This document shows positions 1 through 7,356 of a DNA stretch of 64,000 bases, one piece after another. A program made the translations under genes and the position numbers. Below the pieces are notes generated by a model that was not told the origin of the DNA, made no database searches, and was given only the letters and a program-made list of their open reading frames with translations. The number at the start of each line of letters is the position of its first letter. The first letter of the stretch is position 1. The stretch is taken from NCBI GenBank assembly GCA_050258035.1, contig JBLMYA010000092.1:1-64000 (forward strand). Direction: 5' to 3'. The DNA comes from DATBLE01 sp050258035 (GTDB lineage: Bacteria; Actinomycetota; Thermoleophilia; Gaiellales; Gaiellaceae).

Positions 1-203
1 TACGGCGAGAAGCGGAAGAGAGACTGAGGTCTGCTGCCGGGCGAGAGGCGACGGCGCGTCAGGAACAGGCCGCGGCCGAGCGTGAACGCCTTGTCGCAAA
101 GGAGAAGCTGAAGGAGGCGGACGCCGTGGATCCCGAACTTCCAGTGGAGGCGGCGAACCTGGACACGCGACGACCGGCCCAAACAGCGGACGAGTCAGGC
201 TGA
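1..203 (+). CDS. C-terminal end of a charged coiled-coil protein (partial)
   Basis: An open frame enters from the left edge (first full codon at position 3) and stops with TGA at 201-203, giving about 66 residues. The visible part is rich in Glu, Arg, Ala and Gln (for example AEERLRSAAGRE and AAAERERLVAKEKLKEA), as in a long alpha-helical coiled coil, followed by a short acidic tail. There is no recognisable domain and the start lies outside the window, so no function is proposed. The heptad-like composition and the stop are what I see; that it is a real gene is inferred from the composition and from the lack of a better frame. Confidence 0.45.
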   Translation, partial: RREAEERLRSAAGREATARQEQAAAERERLVAKEKLKEADAVDPELPVEAANLDTRRPAQTADESG

Positions 204-530
204 CGCGCCGCGGACGCGCGTCGATTCCGAGAAGCGAGACGTCCTTCCTGAATTGCCTGACCGTTGGTCCACGTCCTCAACGATTTCGAAGAGGTCGCCT
301 GCGCCGGCTACCCGCGCGTGGTTCGCGCGTGCCCGACTCCGCGCTGGTCCGGCGCTGGAGGACCCGGAAGAGGCTCGTCCCTGTGCCCTTCTTTGGCGAA
401 CGCAGCTCCCAGAGATCGGCTCGCGCCTCGTTGGGCCTGATAGTTGGCCGAACTGGATGAGGCAGGTCGTTCCGAGTCTTCGGCAGTCGGCCATGTGACG
501 CGACCGTCCTTCCGGGGAACAGCTCGAACG
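204..530. other. Gap with no gene seen
   Basis: This 327-base stretch separates the partial gene at the left edge from the MMPL transporter. Short frames on both strands have the Arg/Ser/Ala-rich composition of shadow frames in GC-rich DNA. I see no RNA gene, repeat or convincing promoter. It should hold the promoter of the transporter, but I cannot point to it. Confidence 0.5.
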
Positions 531-2762
531 ATGGCCTCCGTCCAGGAGCCGGTGCGGACCGGCCGGCCCAGTCGAGGACTTGCATGGATCGTCGTAGCCT
601 TGGGCTGGGCCGTCGTGCCTGCGATCGCGGTCGCCGCGTTTCTCGCCTGGTATGCGCTGCCCGGGATCTCGGCGCTACCCGAGTCCGGGGTCAGGGCGCT
701 GCTGCCGAGCCGAACCGCCGCCATTGACACGGAGCGAGAGGCGACAAGGCTATTCGGCTCGTCTCTGCTGCCGCGGATCGCCGTTGTCGAGCGGAATCCG
801 AACAGGATCCCGCTTCGGCAGCAGCGACGGATCGTCGACGTCGCTGTTCGCCTCGATCGCGGGCAGCTTCCCGGGTTCCCCGAGGGCTCCCGCGCACTTC
901 CGTACTCGAACGCGTTCGGGATCGCGCCGGGCGCACGCGAGCGCGGCACAGCGGTGATCACCTATCTCGGCTTTCCGACGGAAATCACGCCGGGACGGCA
1001 GAGGACGCTCGCCGACCGCTACGCGGGACTCGTGTCCGTCCCGGGAGCGCCCGCAGCCGCCACGGGATTCATTCCCGGTTCGATGGCCCAGTCCGATGCC
1101 GTCGACGAGGGCCTGTCTTGGGTCACCCTGGCGGCGATCGTCTTGACGGCGGCGATCCTCGCGCTCTACCTCCGCTCGCTCGTTGCCCCACTCGTCGTCC
1201 TCGCCGCGGCCGGTCTTGCCTACGTGCTCGCAACACACGTGATGGCATGGCTGGCAGACAAGATCGGTATCGAGATCCAACACGAGGTCGAGCCGATCGT
1301 CATCGTGCTGCTGCTCGCGGTCGTCACCGACTACTCGGTGTTCCTGCTCTCAGGTACGCGCGGCAGGATCCTTGCCGGCGAACGGCCGCGTGACGCGGTA
1401 CGGCGGGCGACGGCGGAGATGCTGCCGATCATCGTGACGGCGGGGCTGCTCGTCGCCGCTGGTCTCGCCACACTCCGTCTTGCCGGGATCGGCTTCGTGC
1501 GGGCGCTCGGCCCGGCGATGGCGATCGTCGTCCTCGTTGGTCTCGCCGTTTCGGTGCTCTTTGTCCCAGCGGCCATGGGGCTGCTCGGACGGTCGACCTT
1601 CTGGCCCGGCCTCCGAGACGACGATGACATGCGGGAGCCGTTCATTGCAGGGTTCGGGGAGCGAGCGCGTCGAGTTCTGGCAATCGGAGCCAGCCGCCGT
1701 CTCAGCGCCGTACCGACGCTCGTGCTGGCGGCCGTCGCCCTTGCCGTCGCGGCGACCGGTCTGGCACGGATGCGTCTGGCGCTCACTCCGATTCGCGGGC
1801 TGCCCGCAGACGCACCGGCAGCCCGGGCCGACCGCCAGGCGGCGCTTGGCTTCGCAGCGGGTGTGATCGCGCCCACCGAACTTCTCCTCCAGAAGCACGA
1901 CATCGGGTTCAGAACGGCTGCGCTGAAGAAGTTCGGTCGGAGTGTCAGGGCCGAGCCCTATGTGGCCGGCGTCGTCGGCGCCGCCCTGCCGACGCTTCCG
2001 CGGCGCGCGCAGCCTGCCTTTCGCAGCCGGACTGGCGACGCGGTGCGCTACTTCGTCGCGCTTCGACACCATCCGTACGGGTCGGCCGGCATCGACGATC
2101 TCCACCGGCTGGAGCGAGCGATGCCGCGTCTGCTCGCAGACGCGGGTCTATCCGGCACCGAAGTTGGTTACGCCGGCGACACCGCGATGGCTGCGGAGAC
2201 GACCGGGCTGATCGTGCACGACCTCCTCGTGGTCGGTCTCGCCGCGGTACTCGTAAACCTCGTACTGCTCGCCCTGTTCCTTCGCTCGCTCGTCGCACCA
2301 CTGCTCCTCGTCGCGACCAGCCTGCTAGGCATCGCCGCCACCCTCGGGCTGACCGCCTACGTCACCCGCACCGTCTTCGGAACAGCGGACGTCACCTACT
2401 ACGTACCGCTCGCAGTCGGTGTTCTACTGCTCTCGCTGGGGACTGACTACAACTTGTTCATTGTCGGCCGGATCTGGCAGGAGGCCGACCGGCGCGACGT
2501 CGGAGAGGCTATCCGGGCCGCCGTCCCCCGCGCCGGACGTGCAATCTCGATTGCGGCGCTTGCGCTGGCCGGGTCGTTCGCCACGCTCTGGATCATCCCG
2601 ATCGCGCCGTTCCGGACCTTCTCCTTCGCCGTCTCCATGGGCGTCCTGATCGACGCGTTCATCGTCCGGACGCTGATGGTCCCAGCGCTCCTCGCCGCAT
2701 GCGGGGACGCGAGCTGGTGGCCCGCCCGCCGCCAGGCGAGACCGATGCTCGAGCGCGGCTAG
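531..2762 (+). CDS. MMPL/RND-family transporter
   Basis: This encodes a 743-residue membrane protein of the MMPL branch of the RND superfamily, which usually exports lipids, glycolipids or hydrophobic compounds using the proton gradient. A single N-terminal helix (about residues 20-44) is followed by an extracellular porter-like domain. Then come a multi-helix block with the typical YLRSLVAPLVVL and DYSVFLLSG segments, a second porter domain and a second block with LFLRSLVAPLLLV and LGTDYNLF. This is the expected internal duplication. I chose ATG 531. A TTG 29 codons upstream keeps the frame open, but the added residues look like shadow sequence. The gene stands alone, so its substrate cannot be guessed. 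Confidence 0.85.
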   Translation: MASVQEPVRTGRPSRGLAWIVVALGWAVVPAIAVAAFLAWYALPGISALPESGVRALLPSRTAAIDTEREATRLFGSSLLPRIAVVERNPNRIPLRQQRRIVDVAVRLDRGQLPGFPEGSRALPYSNAFGIAPGARERGTAVITYLGFPTEITPGRQRTLADRYAGLVSVPGAPAAATGFIPGSMAQSDAVDEGLSWVTLAAIVLTAAILALYLRSLVAPLVVLAAAGLAYVLATHVMAWLADKIGIEIQHEVEPIVIVLLLAVVTDYSVFLLSGTRGRILAGERPRDAVRRATAEMLPIIVTAGLLVAAGLATLRLAGIGFVRALGPAMAIVVLVGLAVSVLFVPAAMGLLGRSTFWPGLRDDDDMREPFIAGFGERARRVLAIGASRRLSAVPTLVLAAVALAVAATGLARMRLALTPIRGLPADAPAARADRQAALGFAAGVIAPTELLLQKHDIGFRTAALKKFGRSVRAEPYVAGVVGAALPTLPRRAQPAFRSRTGDAVRYFVALRHHPYGSAGIDDLHRLERAMPRLLADAGLSGTEVGYAGDTAMAAETTGLIVHDLLVVGLAAVLVNLVLLALFLRSLVAPLLLVATSLLGIAATLGLTAYVTRTVFGTADVTYYVPLAVGVLLLSLGTDYNLFIVGRIWQEADRRDVGEAIRAAVPRAGRAISIAALALAGSFATLWIIPIAPFRTFSFAVSMGVLIDAFIVRTLMVPALLAACGDASWWPARRQARPMLERG

Positions 2763-2778
2763 AACTCGGCAACGGTAG

Positions 2779-2913
2779 CTGGCGCCTGTCGAGCGCGCAC
2801 TCGTCGAGGAAGCACTGCCGAAGCTGATCGGGGAGGTACAGGATGGCGGTTTCCACAACGGCCTCGAGAAGCACCTCGACGAATTGGACGAGGAGCCTGC
2901 CCCGGAAGACGAT
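2779..2913 (+). pseudogene. Ferritin-like (DUF892/YciE-type) fragment
   Basis: Just after the transporter stop, one frame reads VERALVEEALPKLIGEVQDG followed by FHNGLEKHLDELDEE. This resembles the first helix pair of small ferritin-like proteins of the YciE/DUF892 kind, where a paired helix ends in a run such as L..HL.ETR.HV. The frame then loses any protein-like character and no start codon precedes it. I read it as the remnant of a decayed gene. The family assignment rests on one short helix pattern and is tentative. Confidence 0.35.
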
Positions 2914-2942
2914 CCACGGAGCCCGCCTGGTCACCGAGGTTC

Positions 2943-3302
2943 GGCGGGTGCCGAGCTCGCTGCCCCAAGAACACGGTCGTCGCGCAATCCCCGAGGCCTG
3001 GAGCCGCGGCAAAGCCCGGCGCTGATGTGCTCGTAACGGTCTCGCTCGGCTCGAAGAAGCACGCCGGCTGATCGGCCGGCCCGGGCTCGAGTTCCCAGAT
3101 CCCGATCCCGAACGTTGTGGGCGAGGACCAGGCGACGGCAACGGACGACCTTCAGGCCGCAGGATTCGACGTCGAGGTCACCGACCGGAACACGACGGAC
3201 GCCGGAGAAGACGGCGCCGTACTCGAGCAGAGCCCGGCCGCAGGTGACTCAGCCCGACCCGGAACGACGGTCACGATTTACGTGGGCCGCCTCAACAGCT
3301 GA
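2943..3302 (+). pseudogene. PASTA-repeat protein fragment interrupted by TGA
   Basis: Two consecutive PASTA-like units lie in one frame but are separated by an in-frame TGA at 3069-3071. The first contains NTVVAQSPRPGAAAKPGADV then LVTVSLGSKK. The second begins IPNVVGEDQATATDDLQAAG, contains VLEQSPAAGDSARPG and ends TVTIYVGRLNS before a TGA at 3300-3302. PASTA domains bind peptidoglycan stems at the end of Ser/Thr kinases and penicillin-binding proteins. No kinase or transpeptidase domain lies upstream, and only GTG 3117, inside the second unit, could start translation. This looks like the decayed tail of a larger gene. Confidence 0.6.
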
Positions 3303-3454
3303 AATTTACCCAGCCTTCTCCAGAGCACCGCGTCGGCTGTGACAGTCGTCTGCGCCCTTGCCGCCGACGAGATCCAGCAGCAGTGTGACTCGAGAAACGT
3401 CACGAGGTCGACGGTCCCAGCGCATCGTCCCGCACACTCTGCAATCGTTCACCG

Positions 3455-3772
3455 ATGCCCACCGACCAGTACCACGAGCCTCCCAACCAGCTCAGCGCGG
3501 AGACCCGCACCTTCGCCCGTGTGATTGCGTCGCTCCAGGAGGAAGCGGAGGCGATCGGCTGGTACGAACAGCGGATGTCGATCGAGGAGAACGACGAGGC
3601 CCGCCGGATCATGGAACACGCCCAGCGGGAGGAGTTCCTCCACTTCGCGATGGACCTCGAGTTCCTGGCGCGCCGCAAGGAGAAGTGGCGGATTGCGCTG
3701 CAGAAGATCCTCTTCAGCCAGGGAGACATCGTCGAGCAGGCCGAGCAGGCCGAGGACGCGGTCGAAGAGTAG
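3455..3772 (+). CDS. Encapsulated-ferritin-like (EncFtn family) protein
   Basis: This encodes 105 residues matching the short two-helix ferritin-like proteins that are packed inside encapsulin shells and oxidise Fe(II) at a site formed between two subunits. The first helix has SLQEEAEAIGWYEQR (about 26-40), equivalent to the EELEAIDWYNQR motif. The second has REEFLHFAMDLEFLARR (about 58-74), giving the expected Glu59/Glu60 and His63 metal ligands. The ATG is the natural start, and the N-terminal YHEPPNQLSAETR matches family usage. The C-terminus ends in an acidic tail without an obvious shell-targeting peptide. No encapsulin shell gene lies next to it, which is unusual for the family. Confidence 0.8.
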   Translation: MPTDQYHEPPNQLSAETRTFARVIASLQEEAEAIGWYEQRMSIEENDEARRIMEHAQREEFLHFAMDLEFLARRKEKWRIALQKILFSQGDIVEQAEQAEDAVEE

Positions 3773-4022
3773 GCACAGGAGCCGCTTGTCGAGGTTTTCC
3801 GGCGTCGGGGGACCAGCGAGGGACAGGGCGGCCGTAGCGTCACACCTTGGTGCCGGAGTCACGTGAGCGGGGCAGCGTTCCGAAACGAGTTCCAATCCGA
3901 GCCGGCCCGGGTTGAACGACTCTCCTGCGCGCGTGCCGGTCTGCCCTGCCTCGGCGGAAGGGCCGTCTGCCCCCAGCGAGAACTGGTCTCAGAGAGCAAA
4001 CCGCGGAGGAGGGGGTCTTCAG

Positions 4023-4280
4023 ATGGACTTCGACGACGCGATCAGGGAGCACCTCGAGCTCCGACGTCGCAATGCCCGGCTCGAGCCGGAACTGCCGCTT
4101 CAGCGCTACCACGCACAACTGACGAATACGGATCACGGGCCTTTCAACCGGCAGGCGGAGGCGCTTTCCGAAGAGACACAAGAGCTCTCGCCAGGCCGGC
4201 CCGTGTCCCCCGAACCAGGCCGCGACATCGACTCCTCACAGCTGTGGGACATACCACCCCTGTTCGACTGGGGTGAGTAA
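4023..4280 (+). CDS. Conserved small hypothetical protein ending FDWGE
   Basis: ATG 4023 follows a very strong purine-rich ribosome site (GGAGGAGGGGG at about 4004-4014). The product is 85 residues. It opens with MDFDDAIREHLELRRRNARL and ELPLQRYH, a charged amphipathic N-terminus, and ends in an acidic proline-rich tail, LFDWGE. I recall actinobacterial hypothetical proteins with this layout and a DWG(D/E) terminus, but no assigned function. It has no membrane segment or Cys pair. It follows the EncFtn-like gene after about 250 bases on the same strand, too far to argue for one operon. Confidence 0.65.
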   Translation: MDFDDAIREHLELRRRNARLEPELPLQRYHAQLTNTDHGPFNRQAEALSEETQELSPGRPVSPEPGRDIDSSQLWDIPPLFDWGE

Positions 4281-4404
4281 GGCGGGCGTGCCGACCCGGC
4301 CCGTGTGTCGGCCGGCTCGCGGCGGTCTTCGAAGGGTCGCCGGCATCGGGAAGGATGGCGAGCAGACGACTCGTCGGTTGCCGACGACCATGATCGTGGC
4401 CGCG

Positions 4405-5040
4405 TCAGCGGCCGAGGATGCCCTGGAACCCTGGCCAGTTGCTCAGCATCCACATGTGACCGCCACCCTCGACCTGTCGGCACTCGCCACCGAGCCTCCG
4501 CGCGACCGCCTCACAGACAGCGGGGGTGGTCAACGTGTCCGTGGCGCAACCAACCACCAGAGTCGGGATGCCGGCGGCTGAAACCCGGCCCATCTCCTCG
4601 CGGAGGTCGAGATCGTGCGCTTCACGGGCGAGCCGGTAGGTCGCCCACGGGTGCCTGGTCGTCGCGGTGACGACGGCTGCAACCTCGGCGGCCGGGTAGA
4701 GCCCCTGAAGCGCCTGCCGGGTCAGCAGCACGAGGCTGTCCAGCATTGGCTTTGACAATGGCAGCCCGGCCGGTGAGAACAGAATGAGCCGCTCGACCAG
4801 ATCGGGCCGATCGGCCGCGGCCGTGATCGCCAGGGCTGCACCCATCGAATGCCCAGCGAGCTGCACCGGCCGACCCTCGTGAGTCAACACGCCCAGGAGC
4901 CAGTCGCGGTACACCTGGAAACGTCCGTGGGTACGGCTGAGCGGGGGCGGCTCGAGTGCTCGCCAGCTGTTCGGAAGACCCGGCCGGTACAGACTCCCGC
5001 GCACTGCAAAACCAGGAAGGAACAAGCGCAGCTGATCCAT
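4405..5040 (-). CDS. Alpha/beta-hydrolase fold protein
   Basis: This encodes 211 residues. LAGHSMGAALAI carries the nucleophile-elbow serine (GHSMG), preceded by the oxyanion-strand segment LRLFLPGFAVRGS at the start. A late GCATDTLTTP segment supplies the likely acid and GGGHMWM the catalytic histidine. The protein is short for the family and has a reduced lid. I start it at ATG 5040. The frame stays open far upstream, but those codons belong to the remains of another gene in a shifted frame. The substrate is unknown; esterase or lipase-like activity is the default inference. Confidence 0.7.
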   Translation of the reverse strand: MDQLRLFLPGFAVRGSLYRPGLPNSWRALEPPPLSRTHGRFQVYRDWLLGVLTHEGRPVQLAGHSMGAALAITAAADRPDLVERLILFSPAGLPLSKPMLDSLVLLTRQALQGLYPAAEVAAVVTATTRHPWATYRLAREAHDLDLREEMGRVSAAGIPTLVVGCATDTLTTPAVCEAVARRLGGECRQVEGGGHMWMLSNWPGFQGILGR

Positions 5041-5249
5041 GTCCCGACAGCCTGCCAGGGTCTGCAAGAAGCGCACAGGCCTCTGACTGGAACCGCGATC
5101 GCCCGGACGAATCCGCGTTCGCCCGAATGCCCGCCTGTCCTTCGATGCCGGGAGAGGACTCACCACCAGGTACAGGTCGAGCGTGCCGGAATGTCGCGCC
5201 GACTCGGTCGCTTTCTCCAGCGATGTGGCCCCGGGAGGGCGAGGCCTGA

Positions 5250-5615
5250 CTAGAGGCCGAGCGGGTTGAGAATCAATCGTCCGATCGTGATCGCGACCAC
5301 ACTCGTCGCAATCGTGAGTACACGCGCCCACGTACCTTCGTCGATGGGGCCAGTCCTGGATAGCGCTCGCGCGCTTCTCCAGCGCATCGGCTGCGCCGAG
5401 CAGGCTGTGCTGCAGTTCGAGCATCTCAAGGGTGGGGCGCGACCTCAGTGGCCCGTACGCCTGGGCACATATCCAGACGAAGCGTGAACCGGGCAGGCGA
5501 TCCAGGAGCCTCTCCGTCAGCGGTCTCAGCCCGAACGCCGGCGACGACTCCTCGACCGCGGCTGACAGCGAGCCGAAGAGCGTGCCTCCGAGGTTGGGAG
5601 AATGGAGCGTCCGGT
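5250..5615 (-). pseudogene. Frameshifted membrane protein
   Basis: On the minus strand one frame reads LTERLLDRLPGSRFVWICAQ then LEMLELQHSLLGAADALEKR and RASAIQDWP. After the four-G run at 5346-5349, a frame shifted by one base continues IDEGTWARVLTIATSVVAIT with a final hydrophobic helix and LILNPLGL before the stop at 5250. Joined, the two pieces make a sensible C-terminus of a soluble helix plus membrane anchor. The upstream DUF4396 gene stops with an ATGA overlap (ATG 5621), which may be the original start in yet another frame. The family is not recognised. A one-base sequencing error in the G run would also explain it. Confidence 0.45.
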
Positions 5616-5617
5616 GC

Positions 5618-6349
5618 TCATTTCGACTTCGGAGAACCGCCGATGGGAATGGAGGCGCGGTCGACGTGAACGGTTCCGTGTTGCTCGCTGTCAGAGCCGG
5701 TGTTCTCGGCAATCTGCGCCGCAGCGACACCAACGCCGACCGTCAGGGCGATGGCGGTGATGCCGATCACCGCCAGGCGCCCCACGTGCAACTTCGGGGG
5801 TGGGGTGTCCTGCGCGCGATCGCCGTGGTGGAAGTCGTGGACGACCGCGTGCCCTCTGCCGCGGGCGATCAGCCAGCGGTTGACGGGCCAGGCGACGAGG
5901 AAGGCGATGCCGAGGGCGAGCGCGAGCGAGCCCCAGAACAGGAGCTCGTCCAGGCCGGCGTCCATGGCCCCTGGGATGACGACCATGATGACGTTGTCGA
6001 CGATCTCCATCACCGTGATCGAAAACGTGTCGGAGGTCAGGGCCAGAGGCAGAACGATCGGCAGCGCGAGGCCGCTTCGCAGCAGCGGCAGCATCGTCAG
6101 CGCGTAACCGAAGAGGAAGGCGAGCAGGATGGCGATCACGATCGTCACCGTGTTCGAGAGGCCAAGTGCGGTGCCGATGGCCAGGCCGAGGACCTCGCCG
6201 ATCGCACAGCCGGTCAGGCAGTGCAGCGTTGCCACCGCCGCTGTCCGACCCAGTGACCCTGAACCTCCGTGCGAGTCGCGCCGGCGATGCTCCATCTGCG
6301 TCGACTCGTGCCGCCCGTCATCCATGTGGCCGTCTCCGTCCGTGGTCAC
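5618..6349 (-). CDS. DUF4396 domain membrane protein
   Basis: This encodes 243 residues. After a hydrophilic His-rich N-terminus comes the DUF4396 core: ATLHCLTGCAIGEVLG, a helix, FLFGYALTMLPLLRSGLAL, TVMEIVDNVIMVVIPGAMDA and ending VNRWLIARGRGHAVVH. A further helix and an acidic tail follow. The family is a polytopic membrane protein of unknown function often found near metal or redox genes. Conserved Cys/His in the first helix (HCLTGC) could bind a metal, which is inference. Its ATG overlaps the stop of the upstream small gene by 4 bases, so the two are probably co-translated. Confidence 0.8.
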   Translation of the reverse strand: MTTDGDGHMDDGRHESTQMEHRRRDSHGGSGSLGRTAAVATLHCLTGCAIGEVLGLAIGTALGLSNTVTIVIAILLAFLFGYALTMLPLLRSGLALPIVLPLALTSDTFSITVMEIVDNVIMVVIPGAMDAGLDELLFWGSLALALGIAFLVAWPVNRWLIARGRGHAVVHDFHHGDRAQDTPPPKLHVGRLAVIGITAIALTVGVGVAAAQIAENTGSDSEQHGTVHVDRASIPIGGSPKSK

Positions 6350-6603
6350 AGAATCCTCCGGGCGGCAACATAGGTTGCCGCGTGCCAGGAGTCGGAACGG
6401 CTGGAGGTCTCGACCACGTCGCCGCTGCGCGGAGCGTGGATGAACCGGCTGTTCCCCTTCTCGGCGATCTTCGGCGGCTCGGCCGAGAGGGTGCCGGGGG
6501 CGACCATCGCGACGGCAACGACGACTCCCACAGCAAGGGCTGCGCTCACTCCTGGACTACAGCCGGTCGGCGCGCCGGCCTTGGCGCGAAGACGGTCACT
6601 CAC
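6346..6603 (-). CDS. Small exported or anchored hypothetical protein
   Basis: GTG 6603 is preceded by an excellent AGGAGG six bases upstream, which fixes the start over a longer ATG frame. The 85 residues comprise a short basic N-terminus, one hydrophobic helix (about 18-36, AALAVGVVVAVAMVAPG), then a polar tail with EKGNSRFIHAPRSGDVV. The stop overlaps the ATG of the DUF4396 gene. No family is recognised. The operon position suggests a helper of the DUF4396 protein, perhaps in metal handling, but nothing in the sequence proves it. Confidence 0.55.
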   Translation of the reverse strand: MSDRLRAKAGAPTGCSPGVSAALAVGVVVAVAMVAPGTLSAEPPKIAEKGNSRFIHAPRSGDVVETSSRSDSWHAATYVAARRIL

Positions 6604-6668
6604 ACGAACCTCCTGGTCGATTGCAGACTTGGCAGCGACCCAGGCTCCGGTCGCCGGGAGGGCGTGCG

Positions 6669-6977
6669 TCAGTTCAGGAAGCGCTGCAACCAGGCCGGCG
6701 AAACCTGCCCGGGGCCGGTCTGGGCGCCGGCCCGGATCGGCACCAGGACGGCGGGCCAACTCGGCGGCGTTGCCGCCTCACGACGACGGGCTCCGCCGAC
6801 AAGGGCAACGGCCGCCAAGACTGCGATTGCCGTCACGCAGAGCGCAGCAGCATCGTCGGCGTGATGGCGATGCTCGACCGCCTGGCAGAGCCCGTGTACC
6901 GAAACGCCGAAGACGAAGGCGACAGCCGTGAGGACGGCCAGGCGACGAAACCGTGAGTTCGCCTGCCGCACGATCAC
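6669..6977 (-). CDS. Small two-helix membrane protein with a His cluster
   Basis: This encodes 102 residues. Helix one is LAVLTAVAFVFGVSVHGLC; a short loop HRHHADDAAALC follows, then helix two LCVTAIAVLAAVALVGG, and a basic tail. The arrangement recalls the small DUF2946-like membrane proteins seen beside copper genes, where a His/Cys loop faces outward. That likeness is weak. The gene sits between csoR and the small exported protein, all on the minus strand, so it may belong to the same metal-response unit. Confidence 0.5.
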   Translation of the reverse strand: MIVRQANSRFRRLAVLTAVAFVFGVSVHGLCQAVEHRHHADDAAALCVTAIAVLAAVALVGGARRREAATPPSWPAVLVPIRAGAQTGPGQVSPAWLQRFLN

Positions 6978-7065
6978 GGATTGTGGCTATCCGGTCGGAG
7001 AGCTGCAACCTGCTGTGAGCTCTACCGCTTCCCCGCTGGATCCAGGATGCGATCCATCCCGGCGC

Positions 7066-7356
7066 TCAGCGCGACTTGGCGAAGCGCTCGACTGCCTCGA
7101 CGAGCTCACGACTCTTCTCCGCCGCCGCTTCCGCGTCTCCGGACGCCAAGGCGCCGGCGACGCAGTGGCCGACGTGCTGCTCGAGCAGCCGAAGAGCGAC
7201 GCTCTCGAGCGCGGTCGAGACAGCGCTGATCTGGGTGAGTATGTCGATGCAGTAGCGCTCGTCCTCGACCATCTTCTCGATCCCCCGCACCTGGCCCTCG
7301 ATGCGGTGCAGGCGCTTGACCAACGTGTCCTTCTCAGCAACGTAACCGTGCGTCAC
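7066..7356 (-). CDS. csoR: CsoR-type copper-sensing repressor
   Basis: This encodes a 96-residue all-helical DNA-binding protein of the CsoR/DUF156 family, which releases its operator when Cu(I) binds. The three Cu(I) ligands fall at the canonical positions: Cys36 (ERYCIDIL), His61 and Cys65 (EQHVGHCV). The N-terminal part has the RLHRIEGQVRGIEKMV helix used for DNA contact. The ATG overlaps the stop of the upstream copA gene by 4 bases, so repressor and pump are co-expressed and the repressor limits its own operon. A matching palindrome lies upstream of copZ at 9734-9750. Confidence 0.92.
   Translation of the reverse strand: MTHGYVAEKDTLVKRLHRIEGQVRGIEKMVEDERYCIDILTQISAVSTALESVALRLLEQHVGHCVAGALASGDAEAAAEKSRELVEAVERFAKSR

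Noticed and set aside
2943..3302. TGA read-through or recoding in the PASTA fragment
   Set aside because: There is no upstream start or partner domain and no special hairpin after the TGA. A dead remnant is simpler.
5041..5733. Longer N-terminus for the alpha/beta-hydrolase
   Set aside because: The upstream codons belong to the frameshifted membrane protein and to low-complexity shadow. The fold's first strand starts right at ATG 5040.
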